The notes: a model not told the origin generated them from the sequence alone. A stretch of 45,767 bases of DNA from Lentzea flava (GCF_014648475.1 NZ_BMRE01000057.1:1-45767), one strand, 5' to 3'. Numbered from the stretch's first letter, positions 7,372-16,173 are shown. Translations and numbers: made by a program.

Positions 7372-7425
7372 GAGGCTGAAAGCAGGAGAAACTGCGTGAA
7401 AGTTTCAACGGAGCTTTCAATGTTA
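7372..7425. promoter_or_regulatory. Operator-like repeats in the MerR/esterase divergent promoter
   Basis: The intergenic region holds an imperfect dyad TGAAAGTTTCA (7397-7407), a direct repeat TTTCAA at 7403-7408 and 7415-7420, and an outlying CTGAAAG near 7376. Repeats of this kind between divergent genes suggest the binding site of the tandem MerR protein; spacing to a -35/-10 pair could not be fixed by eye. Confidence 0.4.
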
Positions 7426-8553
7426 CGGTTGAGCCACATGAGTCAGGACATTCGTGAGTTCATCAGCCCCTTCACCGAGATCTTCGCGCTCGGTGAGCCG
7501 ACGCATCTGGAGCACGCGCACACCTGGATCCGCAACGAGCTGTTCGAGCAGCTGGCCGGGCTGGGCTACCGGTCGATCGCGCTGGAGACCTGCCGGATCA
7601 GGGGGATGCTCGTCAACGACTACGTGCACGGCGGGCCGGGCGACCTCGACACGGTCATGAAGGAAGGGTTCTCCCACTCGTTCGGCGAGAACTGGCCTGC
7701 CAACCGCGAGCTCGTGCAGTGGATGCGCGAGTACAACGCGGGCAAGGCGGAGGCCGAGCGCCTTTCGTTCCACGGCTTCGACTTCCAGACCGAGACGACC
7801 AGCGCGCCCAGCCCGCGGCCCTACCTCGAGCACGCCCGCGACTACCTCGGGGTGGACGTCGACCTGACGATCGACGACGAGAAGTGGAGCAGGGACGAGG
7901 CCGTGCTGGACTTCGCCCAGTCGCCGGGGCGGTCGGAGGAGGCCGTCAGGCTGCGGGAGATCGGCACCGGGCTGCTCAGGCAGCTGCATCAGCGGAAGAC
8001 GGCCGACGAGGCCTGGGTGCGCGCGGAGGCGTACCTGACGGCCGGGTTGAGCCTGCTGAGGTACCACCGGCAGTGTGCGGAGCCGAACCCGCTGGGGGTG
8101 CGGATCACCCGGCTCTGTCAGATGCGGGACGGCGTGATGGCGCGGAACCTGCTGGAGATCCGGCGGATCGAGGCGGGCAGGGGGCCGACGTTCGTGCACG
8201 CCCACAACGCTCACCTGCAGCGCACGAACAGTTCGATGGAGATGGCGGGTGAGCGGATCGAGTGGTTCTCCGCGGGTGCGCTCGTGGCGCCGGTGCTCGG
8301 TGACCAGTACACGGTCATGGCGGGCACCCTCGGCCGCAACGACGGTTTCGGGCTGGGTGAACCGGACAAGGACACCCTCGAAGGCCAGTTGCAGGGCCGA
8401 TTCACCACCTGGGGCATGACCGCGGACAAGCCGCAGGGCAGGACGCGGCAGGACACGTCGCAAGTGATGGGCTACTTCCCGCTCGACCAGCACCTGCTGG
8501 CCGGCGTGGACGCCCTGTTGCACGTCAGGGTTGGTCGTCCAGTGACGCGGTGA
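7420..8553 (+). CDS. Erythromycin esterase-like hydrolase
   Basis: 377 residues from ATG 7420, which has CGGAG six bases upstream; ATG 7438 (371 residues) is an alternative closer to the family's usual start. Family landmarks are GEPTHLEHAHTW near the N-terminus, whose Glu and His match the catalytic GE-x-H region of Ere enzymes, MRDGVMARNL in the middle and FVHAHNAHLQR further on. Ere-type enzymes hydrolyse the macrolide lactone; distant actinomycete members act on unknown esters or lactones. A divergent two-headed MerR regulator suggests induction by a small molecule. The 3' end overlaps the next minus-strand gene by 29 bases. Macrolide resistance is only a possibility. Confidence 0.82.
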   Translation: MLRLSHMSQDIREFISPFTEIFALGEPTHLEHAHTWIRNELFEQLAGLGYRSIALETCRIRGMLVNDYVHGGPGDLDTVMKEGFSHSFGENWPANRELVQWMREYNAGKAEAERLSFHGFDFQTETTSAPSPRPYLEHARDYLGVDVDLTIDDEKWSRDEAVLDFAQSPGRSEEAVRLREIGTGLLRQLHQRKTADEAWVRAEAYLTAGLSLLRYHRQCAEPNPLGVRITRLCQMRDGVMARNLLEIRRIEAGRGPTFVHAHNAHLQRTNSSMEMAGERIEWFSAGALVAPVLGDQYTVMAGTLGRNDGFGLGEPDKDTLEGQLQGRFTTWGMTADKPQGRTRQDTSQVMGYFPLDQHLLAGVDALLHVRVGRPVTR

Positions 8554-9031
8554 TCCACGACGCGACGGGCAGGTCGCGCGTCTCGCACTCGATCGCCAGC
8601 TTCAGGGTCCACCGCAGGGCTTGCAGGACGACCGTCGCGAGCTCCTGCGGTGCCCCGTTGGCCAGTGCGATCTCGATCTGCTCCGAGGCCGCGTCCTGGT
8701 CGCCGTGCACCTCGGCCAGCAGCGCGCGGATCGCGGTGCGCACGGGCGGGTCCGCGTCGTCGATCTGGACCTCGCGGCCCTCCTCGTCGAAGACCTGCAT
8801 CTTCACCGGGGTGGCGCCGCCGGAGCCGAGCGCGCCGACCATGCTGCTGCACTCCGCGAACAGCAGCAGGACGAGCTCCCTGATCTCCTCGTTGCCCTCC
8901 GGTGACCCGCTGAGGTAGCCGGTCACGAGGTCCACCGCCACAGCGTCCTCACCGGCCCTGGCCGCGGCCAGCGCCTCACCGGCCACGGCGGTCAGCCGTG
9001 ACCAGCGATCTGGATCCTGTGGTGGTCTCAC
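8525..9031 (-). CDS. Conserved hypothetical protein
   Basis: 168 residues from GTG 9031. Mostly helical and acidic, no membrane segment or known motif that I recognise. The GDQDAASEQIEIALANGAPQEL stretch is split by helices that look like short repeats. Its end overlaps the end of the esterase-like gene (convergent). The function is unknown. Confidence 0.6.
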   Translation of the reverse strand: MRPPQDPDRWSRLTAVAGEALAAARAGEDAVAVDLVTGYLSGSPEGNEEIRELVLLLFAECSSMVGALGSGGATPVKMQVFDEEGREVQIDDADPPVRTAIRALLAEVHGDQDAASEQIEIALANGAPQELATVVLQALRWTLKLAIECETRDLPVASWITASLDDQP

Positions 9032-9148
9032 AGGTACTGCCTACCGCGCGGTGTGACGCGTCCGCAATGCCCCATCTTGATCAGAGTGCTACCGGGGTAT
9101 GTCACTCCGCAGGTCAATGTGGGAATCAGCGAATCCACCTAGCATCGG

Positions 9149-10270
9149 GTGGTGTTTCGCACGCTGTACCGAACGGTGCTCGGTCCCGATCGAACCCGAG
9201 TGCTCGCCAAAGTGCTCGGGCGGCTACGCCTCCCCGCGCACGCCGCGCTGATCATCTACGCGTTCGTCTGGGCGGTCGTCGGCAGCGTGGCGTACGTGCG
9301 CCAGGACGATTCGGACGGCTGGTGGGTCGTCGTATTCGTGCTCACGTTCGTGCCGTACGTCCTGCTGATCTGGTCGCCGCTCTACGCGTGGCGGCTGGCG
9401 GCCGCCGGGTACTTCTTCGTCGCCTTCCTCATGGACGGGGCCGGTGCCGCGAGCTTCCAGTACTGGACCTCCGTGCCGCTCCTCGTCGCGGTCGCCGCGT
9501 TCTACTCGCGAGGGATCGTCGTCACGGTCACCTTGATCAGCATGCTGCTGGTGCCGATCGTCGAGCGGTACAGCGCGGAGTGGGCTTTCGCCGTGCCCCT
9601 GATCACGGCGACGGTTTACCTCTTCGGTGCGCGTGGCAGGGCCGAACAGGAGCTCGAAGAAGAACGAAGCTCCAAAGCCGCCCTTGAGGAACGTGCCCGC
9701 ATCGCACGCGAGATGCACGACGTCGTGGCGCACCACATGTCGATGGTCGTCGTCCGGTGCGAGACCGCGCCCTACCGCCTCAAGGGACTGAACGAGGAAG
9801 CCGAACGGGAGTTCGCGGAACTCGGCCAGGCGGCGCGCGAGGCCATCACCGACATGCAACGCCTGCTGGGCGTGCTGCGGACCAACGGCCAGGAGCCGGA
9901 ACGCGAGCCGCAGCCGGGCATCAGCCGCATCCCCGAGCTCGTGCGGCCCGGTGACGAGGCCGAGGTCGACGTGGACGACGTGCCGGAGGCGGTCGGGCTC
10001 ACCGCGTACCGGATCGTGCAGGAGGCGCTCACGAACGCCACCAGGCACGCGCCCGGCTCCAAGGCGTCCGTCCACGTGCACCGCGACGACGATCAGCTGG
10101 ACGTGCTGGTGATCAACACCGCTGGGGGACCGTCCAGGGGCGGTGGCAGCGGGCAGGGACTGGTGGGCATGCGTGAGCGCGTCGCCGTGCACGGTGGCAC
10201 GCTGACCGTGAAGTCGACCGAGGACGGCGGCTTCCTGGTGCGCGCGCGGATTCCGTTGGGGGACAAGTGA
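9149..10270 (+). CDS. Two-component sensor histidine kinase, NarL/DesK type
   Basis: 373 residues from GTG 9149; a TAGCAT box at 9141-9146 lies just upstream, so the mRNA may be nearly leaderless. About five membrane helices in residues 25-160 form a small integral sensor. The HisKA_3 dimerisation motif has phospho-acceptor H190 followed by D191 (REMHDVVAHH). The ATPase domain shows an N-box QEALTNATRH at 291-300 and a glycine box GSGQGLVGMRERV near 335-350. It overlaps the response regulator gene by 4 bases (GTGA), making an obvious pair. Such kinases with short membrane sensors respond to envelope or membrane state; the signal here is unknown. Confidence 0.92.
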   Translation: MVFRTLYRTVLGPDRTRVLAKVLGRLRLPAHAALIIYAFVWAVVGSVAYVRQDDSDGWWVVVFVLTFVPYVLLIWSPLYAWRLAAAGYFFVAFLMDGAGAASFQYWTSVPLLVAVAAFYSRGIVVTVTLISMLLVPIVERYSAEWAFAVPLITATVYLFGARGRAEQELEEERSSKAALEERARIAREMHDVVAHHMSMVVVRCETAPYRLKGLNEEAEREFAELGQAAREAITDMQRLLGVLRTNGQEPEREPQPGISRIPELVRPGDEAEVDVDDVPEAVGLTAYRIVQEALTNATRHAPGSKASVHVHRDDDQLDVLVINTAGGPSRGGGSGQGLVGMRERVAVHGGTLTVKSTEDGGFLVRARIPLGDK

Positions 10271-10920
10271 TCAGGGTGGTCGTGGTGGACGACCAGGAGA
10301 TGGTGCGCGAGGGGTTCTCCGCGCTGCTCGACGCCCAGGACGACATCGAGGTCGTCGGCGCGGCGGGCAACGGCGTGCAGGGCGTCGCGTTGGCGCGGGC
10401 GGTCAAACCGGACGTGGTGCTGATGGACATCCGCATGCCCGAGATGGACGGACTCACCGCGACCAGGTTGCTGCTCAACGGCGCCGAGGACGTGAAGGTC
10501 CTCGTGCTGACCACGTTCGACCTCGACGACTACGTCTACGAGGCGTTGCAGGCCGGTGCGAGCGGCTTCCTGCTCAAGCACGCGCCCGCGCGTGAGCTGC
10601 TCAACGCCGTCCGCGTGGTGGCGGCGGGAGAAGCGCTGCTGGCGCCGTCCATCACGAAGCGGCTGATCGAGGACTTCGTGAAGTCCCGCCGCACCGAACG
10701 CGTGAAGCCTGCCCAGCTCGCGGTGCTGACCGAACGCGAGACCGAGATCCTCGTGCTGATCGCGCAGGGCCTGTCGAACACCGAGATCGCCGCGCACCTC
10801 GTGCTCGCCGAGCAGACGGTCAAGACGCACGTGAGCCGCGTGCTCACCAAGCTCGGCCTCCGCGACCGCGCCCAAGCGGTGATCGCGGCGTACGAGAGCG
10901 GGCTCGTAGTACCGGGGTAG
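10267..10920 (+). CDS. LuxR/NarL-family response regulator
   Basis: 217 residues. The receiver domain shows D8-D9 in the acidic pocket, phospho-acceptor D54 (LMDIRMPEMDG) and the switch Lys in FLLKHA. The C-terminal LuxR helix-turn-helix reads LTERETEILVLIAQG, then TVKTHVSRVLTKLGLRDR. It is translationally coupled to the kinase by the GTGA overlap. Likely targets include its own operon or the hydrolase/acyltransferase pair 60 bases downstream, but no operator was identified. Confidence 0.93.
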   Translation: MIRVVVVDDQEMVREGFSALLDAQDDIEVVGAAGNGVQGVALARAVKPDVVLMDIRMPEMDGLTATRLLLNGAEDVKVLVLTTFDLDDYVYEALQAGASGFLLKHAPARELLNAVRVVAAGEALLAPSITKRLIEDFVKSRRTERVKPAQLAVLTERETEILVLIAQGLSNTEIAAHLVLAEQTVKTHVSRVLTKLGLRDRAQAVIAAYESGLVVPG

Positions 10921-10982
10921 CAACGGCAAAACGGCACGTCAGAGGGACGATCGGCGGCTCGTCGTCCTCCTAGCTTCTGTTC

Positions 10983-11690
10983 ATGCGCCGAGTCGTGTTG
11001 TTCCTCCTGCTGATCGCCGTCCCGTCGGTCGCGCCGTCGATCGCGCAGTGGCGCGGCGACGCCGCCCGCCGGGTCGCGATCGTCGGCGACCTCGCCACGG
11101 CACGTGACGTCGTGATCGTCGTTCCCGGGTCCGATGTGGACGTCGACAGGTTCGAACGGACCGTCGGGAGGATGGCGACCAACCTGTACGAGCAGGCGCA
11201 CCGCGACGACCTCGCGGTGATCGCGTGGCTCGGATACCGGACGCCGCAAGGGCTTGGGGTGGACGCCGCGACCGGTGGCCTCGCACGGCAAGGCGCCACG
11301 GCACTCGTGGACTTCGTTCGCGCACTGCAGACCAACGCGCGCATCCACGTCTTCGGGCACAGCTACGGCTCGGTTGTCGTCGCGCTGGCGGCGCACGAGC
11401 TGGCCGTGGACGACATCGTGTTCACCGGAAGTCCTGGTGTGCGGGCGAAATCGGTGGCGGAGCTGGGGACACGGGCGCACGTGTGGGCGATCCGGTCGAG
11501 CGGTGACTGGATGCGGTTCGTGCCCAACGTGCGGCTGTTCGACCTCGGGCACGGGACCGATCCGGCGAGTGACGGCTTCGGGGCCGCGGTGTTGCGGTTC
11601 GAGGGCGGCAAGCACGACACCTACTACGAGCCGGGCAGCGAGACGCTCGCCGCGCTCGTGAAGATCGCTTCGGGGGAGAAGCAGCAGTGA
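10983..11690 (+). CDS. Alpha/beta hydrolase (DUF1023-like), secreted or membrane-anchored
   Basis: 235 residues from ATG 10983, seven bases after a TAGCTT -10-like box, consistent with leaderless expression. Residues 1-22 form a signal-like hydrophobic segment. The nucleophile elbow is GHSYGS with S127, and a histidine near the end (GGKHDTYY) can complete the triad. DUF1023 hydrolases are common in actinobacteria and of unknown substrate. The stop overlaps the start of the acyltransferase gene by 4 bases (GTGA), so the two proteins are made together. They may handle a common acyl substrate in the envelope (inference). Confidence 0.82.
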   Translation: MRRVVLFLLLIAVPSVAPSIAQWRGDAARRVAIVGDLATARDVVIVVPGSDVDVDRFERTVGRMATNLYEQAHRDDLAVIAWLGYRTPQGLGVDAATGGLARQGATALVDFVRALQTNARIHVFGHSYGSVVVALAAHELAVDDIVFTGSPGVRAKSVAELGTRAHVWAIRSSGDWMRFVPNVRLFDLGHGTDPASDGFGAAVLRFEGGKHDTYYEPGSETLAALVKIASGEKQQ

Positions 11691-12691
11691 GAAACCCGTT
11701 CATAGACGCAGTTCGCGCGATCGCGGTGGTCACCGTCGTGCTCGGCCACTGGCTCGTGACCGCGCTGGTGGACACGCCGACGGGCATGTACATCGACAGC
11801 CCGCTCAAGCACATGCCCGAACTCACGCCGGTTTCGTGGATCCTGCAAACGCTGGGGCTGTTCTTCTTCGCGGGCGGGTTCGCGGCGGCACACTCGCGGA
11901 CGCCGTTCCTGGTCAGGCTGAAGCAACTCGCCGTACCGACGCTGCTGATGCTCGGCGCGTGGACGGCCGTCCTCTTCGGACTGTCGATGCGCGGTGTCGA
12001 CCAGGACACCGCCTACAACATCGGCTTCCTGGTCACGACGCCGTTGTGGTTCCTCGGCGTCTACCTGGTCCTGCTGGCCATGAAACCGTTGGTGCGCAAG
12101 CTGGACGAGTACTCGTGGGGTGTGCTCGTCCCGGTCGTGCTGGTGCTCGTGGTCCCGTACGCGGTGTGGTGGGCGGCCTGGCAGCTCGGCCACTCGTTGG
12201 CACGCAGGAAGATCCCCGGTCCACCGCTGCTCGTTCTCGGTGCCGCCGGGTACGCGTTGCTGACGACGGTCGGTGGCTATCCGGCGTCGGCGGTCGGCAT
12301 CCCCGGTGCGGCCGTCTCGAACCTGAACCCGCCGAACTACGCGACGCTCGCGCTGGCGTTCGCCCAGATCGGCCTGGTGCTGACGATCGCGCCGGTGCTG
12401 ACCAGGCTCGGTACGACGAAACCCGTGCGGTGGCTGAACAAACGCGCGCTGGGGATCTTCCTAGCGCATCAGAGCGCGCTGATCACCGTGGTGCTGACGT
12501 TGCCGTGGCTGCAGCTGCCACCAGATCATCCGGGCTGGGTGTGGCAACGAGTGCTGTGGCTGCCGGTGTGCGCGGTCGTGACCTGGGGATGGCTCCGAGC
12601 ACTGCGAGGCCGATCGCCACGGCGTGCAGCACCACCACCGGAGGGGTCGGTTCCAGCGCCAGCATCGGCGGAACGCACGCCAGCGCCGTGA
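11687..12691 (+). CDS. Acyltransferase-3 family membrane protein
   Basis: 334 residues with about ten membrane helices. The AT3 start motif has the catalytic-type His (VVLGHW, H21), and FFFAGGFAAAHSR plus PLWFLGVYLV are the second and third family landmarks. AT3 proteins carry acyl groups across the membrane to sugars, peptidoglycan or lipids. It is coupled to the upstream hydrolase. Its last 209 bases run into the oppositely oriented phospholipase fusion gene, which contains a related but altered AT3 region. The last helix-coding stretch ends near 12620; the remaining Pro/Ala/Arg tail may be unimportant. Confidence 0.85.
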   Translation: MRNPFIDAVRAIAVVTVVLGHWLVTALVDTPTGMYIDSPLKHMPELTPVSWILQTLGLFFFAGGFAAAHSRTPFLVRLKQLAVPTLLMLGAWTAVLFGLSMRGVDQDTAYNIGFLVTTPLWFLGVYLVLLAMKPLVRKLDEYSWGVLVPVVLVLVVPYAVWWAAWQLGHSLARRKIPGPPLLVLGAAGYALLTTVGGYPASAVGIPGAAVSNLNPPNYATLALAFAQIGLVLTIAPVLTRLGTTKPVRWLNKRALGIFLAHQSALITVVLTLPWLQLPPDHPGWVWQRVLWLPVCAVVTWGWLRALRGRSPRRAAPPPEGSVPAPASAERTPAP

Positions 12692-14603
12692 GCAGCCACG
12701 GCAACCGGGTGTCGCAGCTGCCGGTGCGGGCGGTGTGGATCAGGTACCAGCCGAGCAGGAGGTGGATGACGTTCTGCAGGGGGTCCACCGGCAGCAGGAC
12801 CAGCGTCCCGTCGCCGAGGAACCCGCTCACCACGAACCCGAGCACGCCGAGCGTCCCGAACACCACGCCCATCGCGGTCGCGAGCCGGGTGCGGTGCGAC
12901 TCGTGCGCGAGCTTCGGGAACCTGACCAGGCGCCGCTCGAACCGGTGGAACAGCAGGATCAGCGGCACCAGCCCGAAGACCAGCCAGATCGGCGCCTGCG
13001 TCAGCCCGAGCAGCCCGACCAGCGCGCCGACCCCCGTCAGATAGGCGAGGTACACCGTCATCGGTGCCCGGCGTGCGAAGTTCACGACGTGCCACGACCG
13101 GCCTTCCAGCCACGTCGTGACGCGCCCGCGGGCCAGCAGCGCGAGGCACACCTGCGCCACCCCGAGCACCATCATCGAGCGCGGGTAGTCGCTGAAGAAC
13201 ACCAGCGCCGGCACCGTGATCGCGCCCAGCGCGGCCAGCACCCGGCGGGAGATCTTCTGCAGCGTGCCGTCCGCGTAGAAGAACCCGATCTGCTGCATCA
13301 GCAACGCGCCGACGATCAGGTTCACGTACCCGCCGGTCTTCCAGTCCGTCGACGTGCGCGCGACCTCGACGCAGAGCGTGACGAGCATCAGCACGAACGG
13401 CGTGGCGCGGCGGAAGTGCTCGTGCAGCCACGCGGCGGCGGGCGTGGCGGCCACCGCGAGCAGGTAGACCCCGAGGAACCACAACGGATGCGTGATCAGG
13501 CGGCTGTACGCGTCGACCTTGACGTCCATCAGGTTCAACGCGGTGAACAACACCACCCACAGCAGCACGAACGCGAGCACCGGCCGCAACAGCCACGACG
13601 TCCGGCTCGACACCCAGCAGCCGAAGCCGCCCTCGTGCGCCTGCCACGACCTCAGGTTCGCGTGCCCGCCCGCGAAGAAGAACAGCGGTACCGCCTGCAA
13701 CGCCCACAGCCACGGCGTGCCGACACCGCGCAGGTGTGCGAGCGTGGCGATGGTTTCGCCGAGCACCAGCAAGACGAGGCTGAACAGTCTGAGGAAAGTG
13801 GAGTACCGATCCTCCGCAACAAGGGCCGTCCGGTCTTCCACGACAGGTTTTCGCGAGTTCGCGTCGGTCGTCCGGTCGCCCCTTCGGGTCAACCGCCGAA
13901 GGCGATTCGGGCCGAAGCGGCGGCCGGACGACCGACTTGAAGGCGAACTCGCCGCCGTCTGCGGAGCAGCGGCCATCAAACACAGGAACGCGACGACCGC
14001 ACTGCCGAACGCCCACGCCACCACGGGTTCGTGCCCCGGCGGCCCCCACCGCTGACGCCACGAGTTGAACTTGAGCCCCATCGCGTAGGTCTCGGCGACC
14101 GCGTGACAGCTCTGTTCGGCTCCGCGCGGGTTGAGGCGGCACTGGGTGTGCAGGTCGGCCGTGAGCCGGTCGTCCAGGGCCTTGCGCGCGTTCTGCCCGA
14201 GCGGATGCCCCTTGTCCTCGGCGTAGCGCAGCAGGTCGTAGCCGAGGTCGTGAGCGCGGCAGCCGACGCTGAAGTCCCACTCGGTGTCGCCGGCCGGACC
14301 GGAGCAGCCACCCGAGGCGTCGACCACCCGCAGCGTGCCGTCCGGCGCCGTCACCGTCTTCGGGTCGCGCCCCATGTGCCGCGCGAAGTCCGGCGGCAGG
14401 TTGATCTTCGGGTCGTGCGTGGCGGACGGTGCCACGAACGCGTCGACGGCGTTGGCCGCCGCGATCACGTCACCGCTCGGCGGCACGCCGTCGTCGCCGG
14501 TGGCGGGGCGCGAGGCGATCACCCCGCACACGAACACCGCGAGCGTGATCACCGTGAACCGGAACCAGGCCGGGAGCCGGAGGAGGAGTGTGCGCGCGCC
14601 CAT
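12483..14603 (-). CDS. Phospholipase A2 / acyltransferase-3-like / DUF4383-like fusion protein
   Basis: 706 residues. After a hydrophobic anchor (13-30) comes a prokaryotic phospholipase A2 domain with CSGPAGDTEWDFSVGC at 100-115 and the active-site C115-R-A-H118-D119-L-G-Y, where His-Asp is the catalytic dyad and the acidic loop can bind Ca2+. A second helix (about 193-212) and a basic linker lead into an AT3-like multi-helix region with LFFFAGG near 297-303 and HPLWFLGVYLL at 362-372, close to the neighbouring gene 11687-12691. At the place of that protein's AT3 His (VLGH) this one has VLGE, so the transferase may be inactive or altered. The end (about 560-640, with NVIHLLLG) resembles DUF4383. 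The domain order suggests membrane phospholipid cleavage and handling outside the cytoplasm. No such fusion is known to me. Confidence 0.75.
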   Translation of the reverse strand: MGARTLLLRLPAWFRFTVITLAVFVCGVIASRPATGDDGVPPSGDVIAAANAVDAFVAPSATHDPKINLPPDFARHMGRDPKTVTAPDGTLRVVDASGGCSGPAGDTEWDFSVGCRAHDLGYDLLRYAEDKGHPLGQNARKALDDRLTADLHTQCRLNPRGAEQSCHAVAETYAMGLKFNSWRQRWGPPGHEPVVAWAFGSAVVAFLCLMAAAPQTAASSPSSRSSGRRFGPNRLRRLTRRGDRTTDANSRKPVVEDRTALVAEDRYSTFLRLFSLVLLVLGETIATLAHLRGVGTPWLWALQAVPLFFFAGGHANLRSWQAHEGGFGCWVSSRTSWLLRPVLAFVLLWVVLFTALNLMDVKVDAYSRLITHPLWFLGVYLLAVAATPAAAWLHEHFRRATPFVLMLVTLCVEVARTSTDWKTGGYVNLIVGALLMQQIGFFYADGTLQKISRRVLAALGAITVPALVFFSDYPRSMMVLGVAQVCLALLARGRVTTWLEGRSWHVVNFARRAPMTVYLAYLTGVGALVGLLGLTQAPIWLVFGLVPLILLFHRFERRLVRFPKLAHESHRTRLATAMGVVFGTLGVLGFVVSGFLGDGTLVLLPVDPLQNVIHLLLGWYLIHTARTGSCDTRLPWLLTALACVPPMLALEPTPPVVVLHAVAIGLAVLGAIPRSRPRTPAATALVATPSPDDLVAAAATATSAPR

Positions 14604-14644
14604 CGTCGCGCCAGGTTACGGAAGGGTCTCGGCTGATCGCCAAT

Positions 14645-15217
14645 TCAGGAGGTCACGACGACCGGGGTGAGGGACGCGAGCGCCATGCGGGACAGCAGGG
14701 CGGCCATCTGGTCGCGATCGAGATGCGCGCTGTGCGGCGTCGAGTTGATCAACCCGAACACGGCGTGCGCGGCCGCCCGCGCGGTCGGTTCGTCGAACTC
14801 CGGCACGGTGCGCCGGATCGTCTCCACCCACACCTCGACGTAACGCCGCTGCAACGCGCGGACCCGCCGGCGGTCCGGGTCGGTGAGGTTCGCGAGGTTG
14901 CGCATCTGGACGGTGATGAGCGCCGGGTCGTCCAGCGCGAAGTCGACGTGCCAGCCGATCAGCGCCCGCAACGCCTCGTCGGCGCTCGCCGCCGCGTCCA
15001 CCCTGGCCTGGCCGCCGTCGAGCAGCCGTTCGGAGATCGACGTCAGCATCTCGCCGAGCATCGCGTCCTTGCTGCGGAAGTGGCGGTACAGCGCCGGGCC
15101 GGAGATGCCCACGGCCGCGCCGATGTCGTCGATGCCCACGCCGTGGAAGCCGTGCCGGGCGAAGAGCTCGGCCGCGGCGGTGAGGATCTGGTCCCGACGT
15201 GAGGGTTTCTCGGCCAC
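14645..15217 (-). CDS. TetR-family regulator, candidate AccR-type repressor
   Basis: 190 residues from GTG 15217. N-terminal TetR helix-turn-helix is clear (RRDQILTAAAELFARHGFHGVGIDDI split by the turn AVGISGPALYRHF). The C-terminal part is a ligand-binding helical bundle. A 16-base box at 15226-15241 overlaps its own TAACCT -10-like element, and very similar boxes lie before accD1, so I infer an autoregulated repressor of the acyl-CoA carboxylase operon. In Streptomyces, AccR is a TetR repressor of short-chain acyl-CoA genes described with a GTTAA-N6-TTAAC site, which these boxes resemble. The SGNH hydrolase gene separates it from the operon. Orthology to AccR is not proven. Confidence 0.82.
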   Translation of the reverse strand: MAEKPSRRDQILTAAAELFARHGFHGVGIDDIGAAVGISGPALYRHFRSKDAMLGEMLTSISERLLDGGQARVDAAASADEALRALIGWHVDFALDDPALITVQMRNLANLTDPDRRRVRALQRRYVEVWVETIRRTVPEFDEPTARAAAHAVFGLINSTPHSAHLDRDQMAALLSRMALASLTPVVVTS

Positions 15218-15225
15218 ACGGGGAG

Positions 15226-15241
15226 GTTAGCAGCCGTTTAC
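15226..15241. promoter_or_regulatory. AccR-like operator box before the TetR gene
   Basis: The 16 bases GTTAGCAGCCGTTTAC agree at 13 of 16 positions with the reverse complement of the box at 16274-16289. They lie 9 bases upstream of the TetR GTG and include the minus-strand TAACCT that looks like its -10. Binding here would block the regulator's own transcription. Confidence 0.6.
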
Positions 15242-15381
15242 CTAGTCGTCCGATGGGTGGAATTTCAACTGGTACAAGGCCCAAATGTTGACTCTTGACC
15301 AATACTTCACACAGGTCTTACTCGTGGGTAACCATTGGCGTGCAATGCATCACATCCCTGCGGCCCCTTCGGGAGTCTTCG

Positions 15382-16170
15382 ATGCGCCCTGCTCACTTCA
15401 TCGCCTCGGTGGTCACCGCCGCCGCGGCCGTCATCGCCCTCGCCAATCCCGCGAGCGCTGCCCCCGTCAACTACGTCGCTCTCGGTGACTCGTACGCGTC
15501 CGGCCTGGGCACGGGCACCTACGACGGCACCAGCGGCAGCTGCAAGCGCGGCCCGCTCGCCTACCCGGCCCTGTGGGCGGCGGCGACAGCGCCCGCGAGC
15601 TTCAAGTCGGTCGCGTGCTCCGGCGCGCGAACCGGTGACGTCATCAACGGCCAGGCTGCCGCGCTCTCGACGTCCACCACGCTGGTGACCCTGCAGGTCG
15701 GCGGCAACGACGCCGGCTTCACCGACGTGATCACGACGTGCACCTTCGGCTCCGACCAGGACTGCGTCAACCGGGTGAACCAGGCGAAGACGTACATCGC
15801 CAACACCCTTCCCGGCCTGCTCGACAACACCTACGGCACGGTTCGCGGCAAGGCGCCGTCGGCACGCGTCGTGGTGCTGGGCTACCCGCGCATCTACAAG
15901 GTGCCCGGCACGTGCAACGTCGGGCTGAGCGACACCAAGCGGTCCGCGATCAACTCCGGTTCCGACGCCCTGCACAACACCATCAGCGCGCGGGCGGCGG
16001 CGGCCGGGTTCGGCTACATCGACGTGCGCGGGGCGTTCACCGGGCACGAGATCTGCTCGTCGAGCTGGTGGCTGAACAGCCTGAGCTGGCCGATCGAGGA
16101 GTCGTACCACCCGAACAAGGCCGGTCACCAGAGCGGCTACCTGCCCGCATTGCGGGCGGTCGTCGGCTAG
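15382..16170 (+). CDS. Secreted SGNH/GDSL lipase-esterase
   Basis: 262 residues from ATG 15382 with GGGAG seven bases upstream; longer in-frame starts would break the signal peptide. Residues 1-27 are a Sec signal ending ASAA. Block I GDSYASG gives nucleophile S37, GGNDAGF is the Gly/Asn oxyanion block, and SYHPNKAGH near the end supplies the catalytic His; the usual Asp of DxxH is Ser here, as in some Streptomyces esterases that use a Ser-His dyad. Six cysteines probably form three disulfides. It hydrolyses acyl esters outside the cell. It interrupts the TetR-to-accD1 synteny. Confidence 0.9.
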   Translation: MRPAHFIASVVTAAAAVIALANPASAAPVNYVALGDSYASGLGTGTYDGTSGSCKRGPLAYPALWAAATAPASFKSVACSGARTGDVINGQAAALSTSTTLVTLQVGGNDAGFTDVITTCTFGSDQDCVNRVNQAKTYIANTLPGLLDNTYGTVRGKAPSARVVVLGYPRIYKVPGTCNVGLSDTKRSAINSGSDALHNTISARAAAAGFGYIDVRGAFTGHEICSSSWWLNSLSWPIEESYHPNKAGHQSGYLPALRAVVG

Positions 16171-16173
16171 ATT

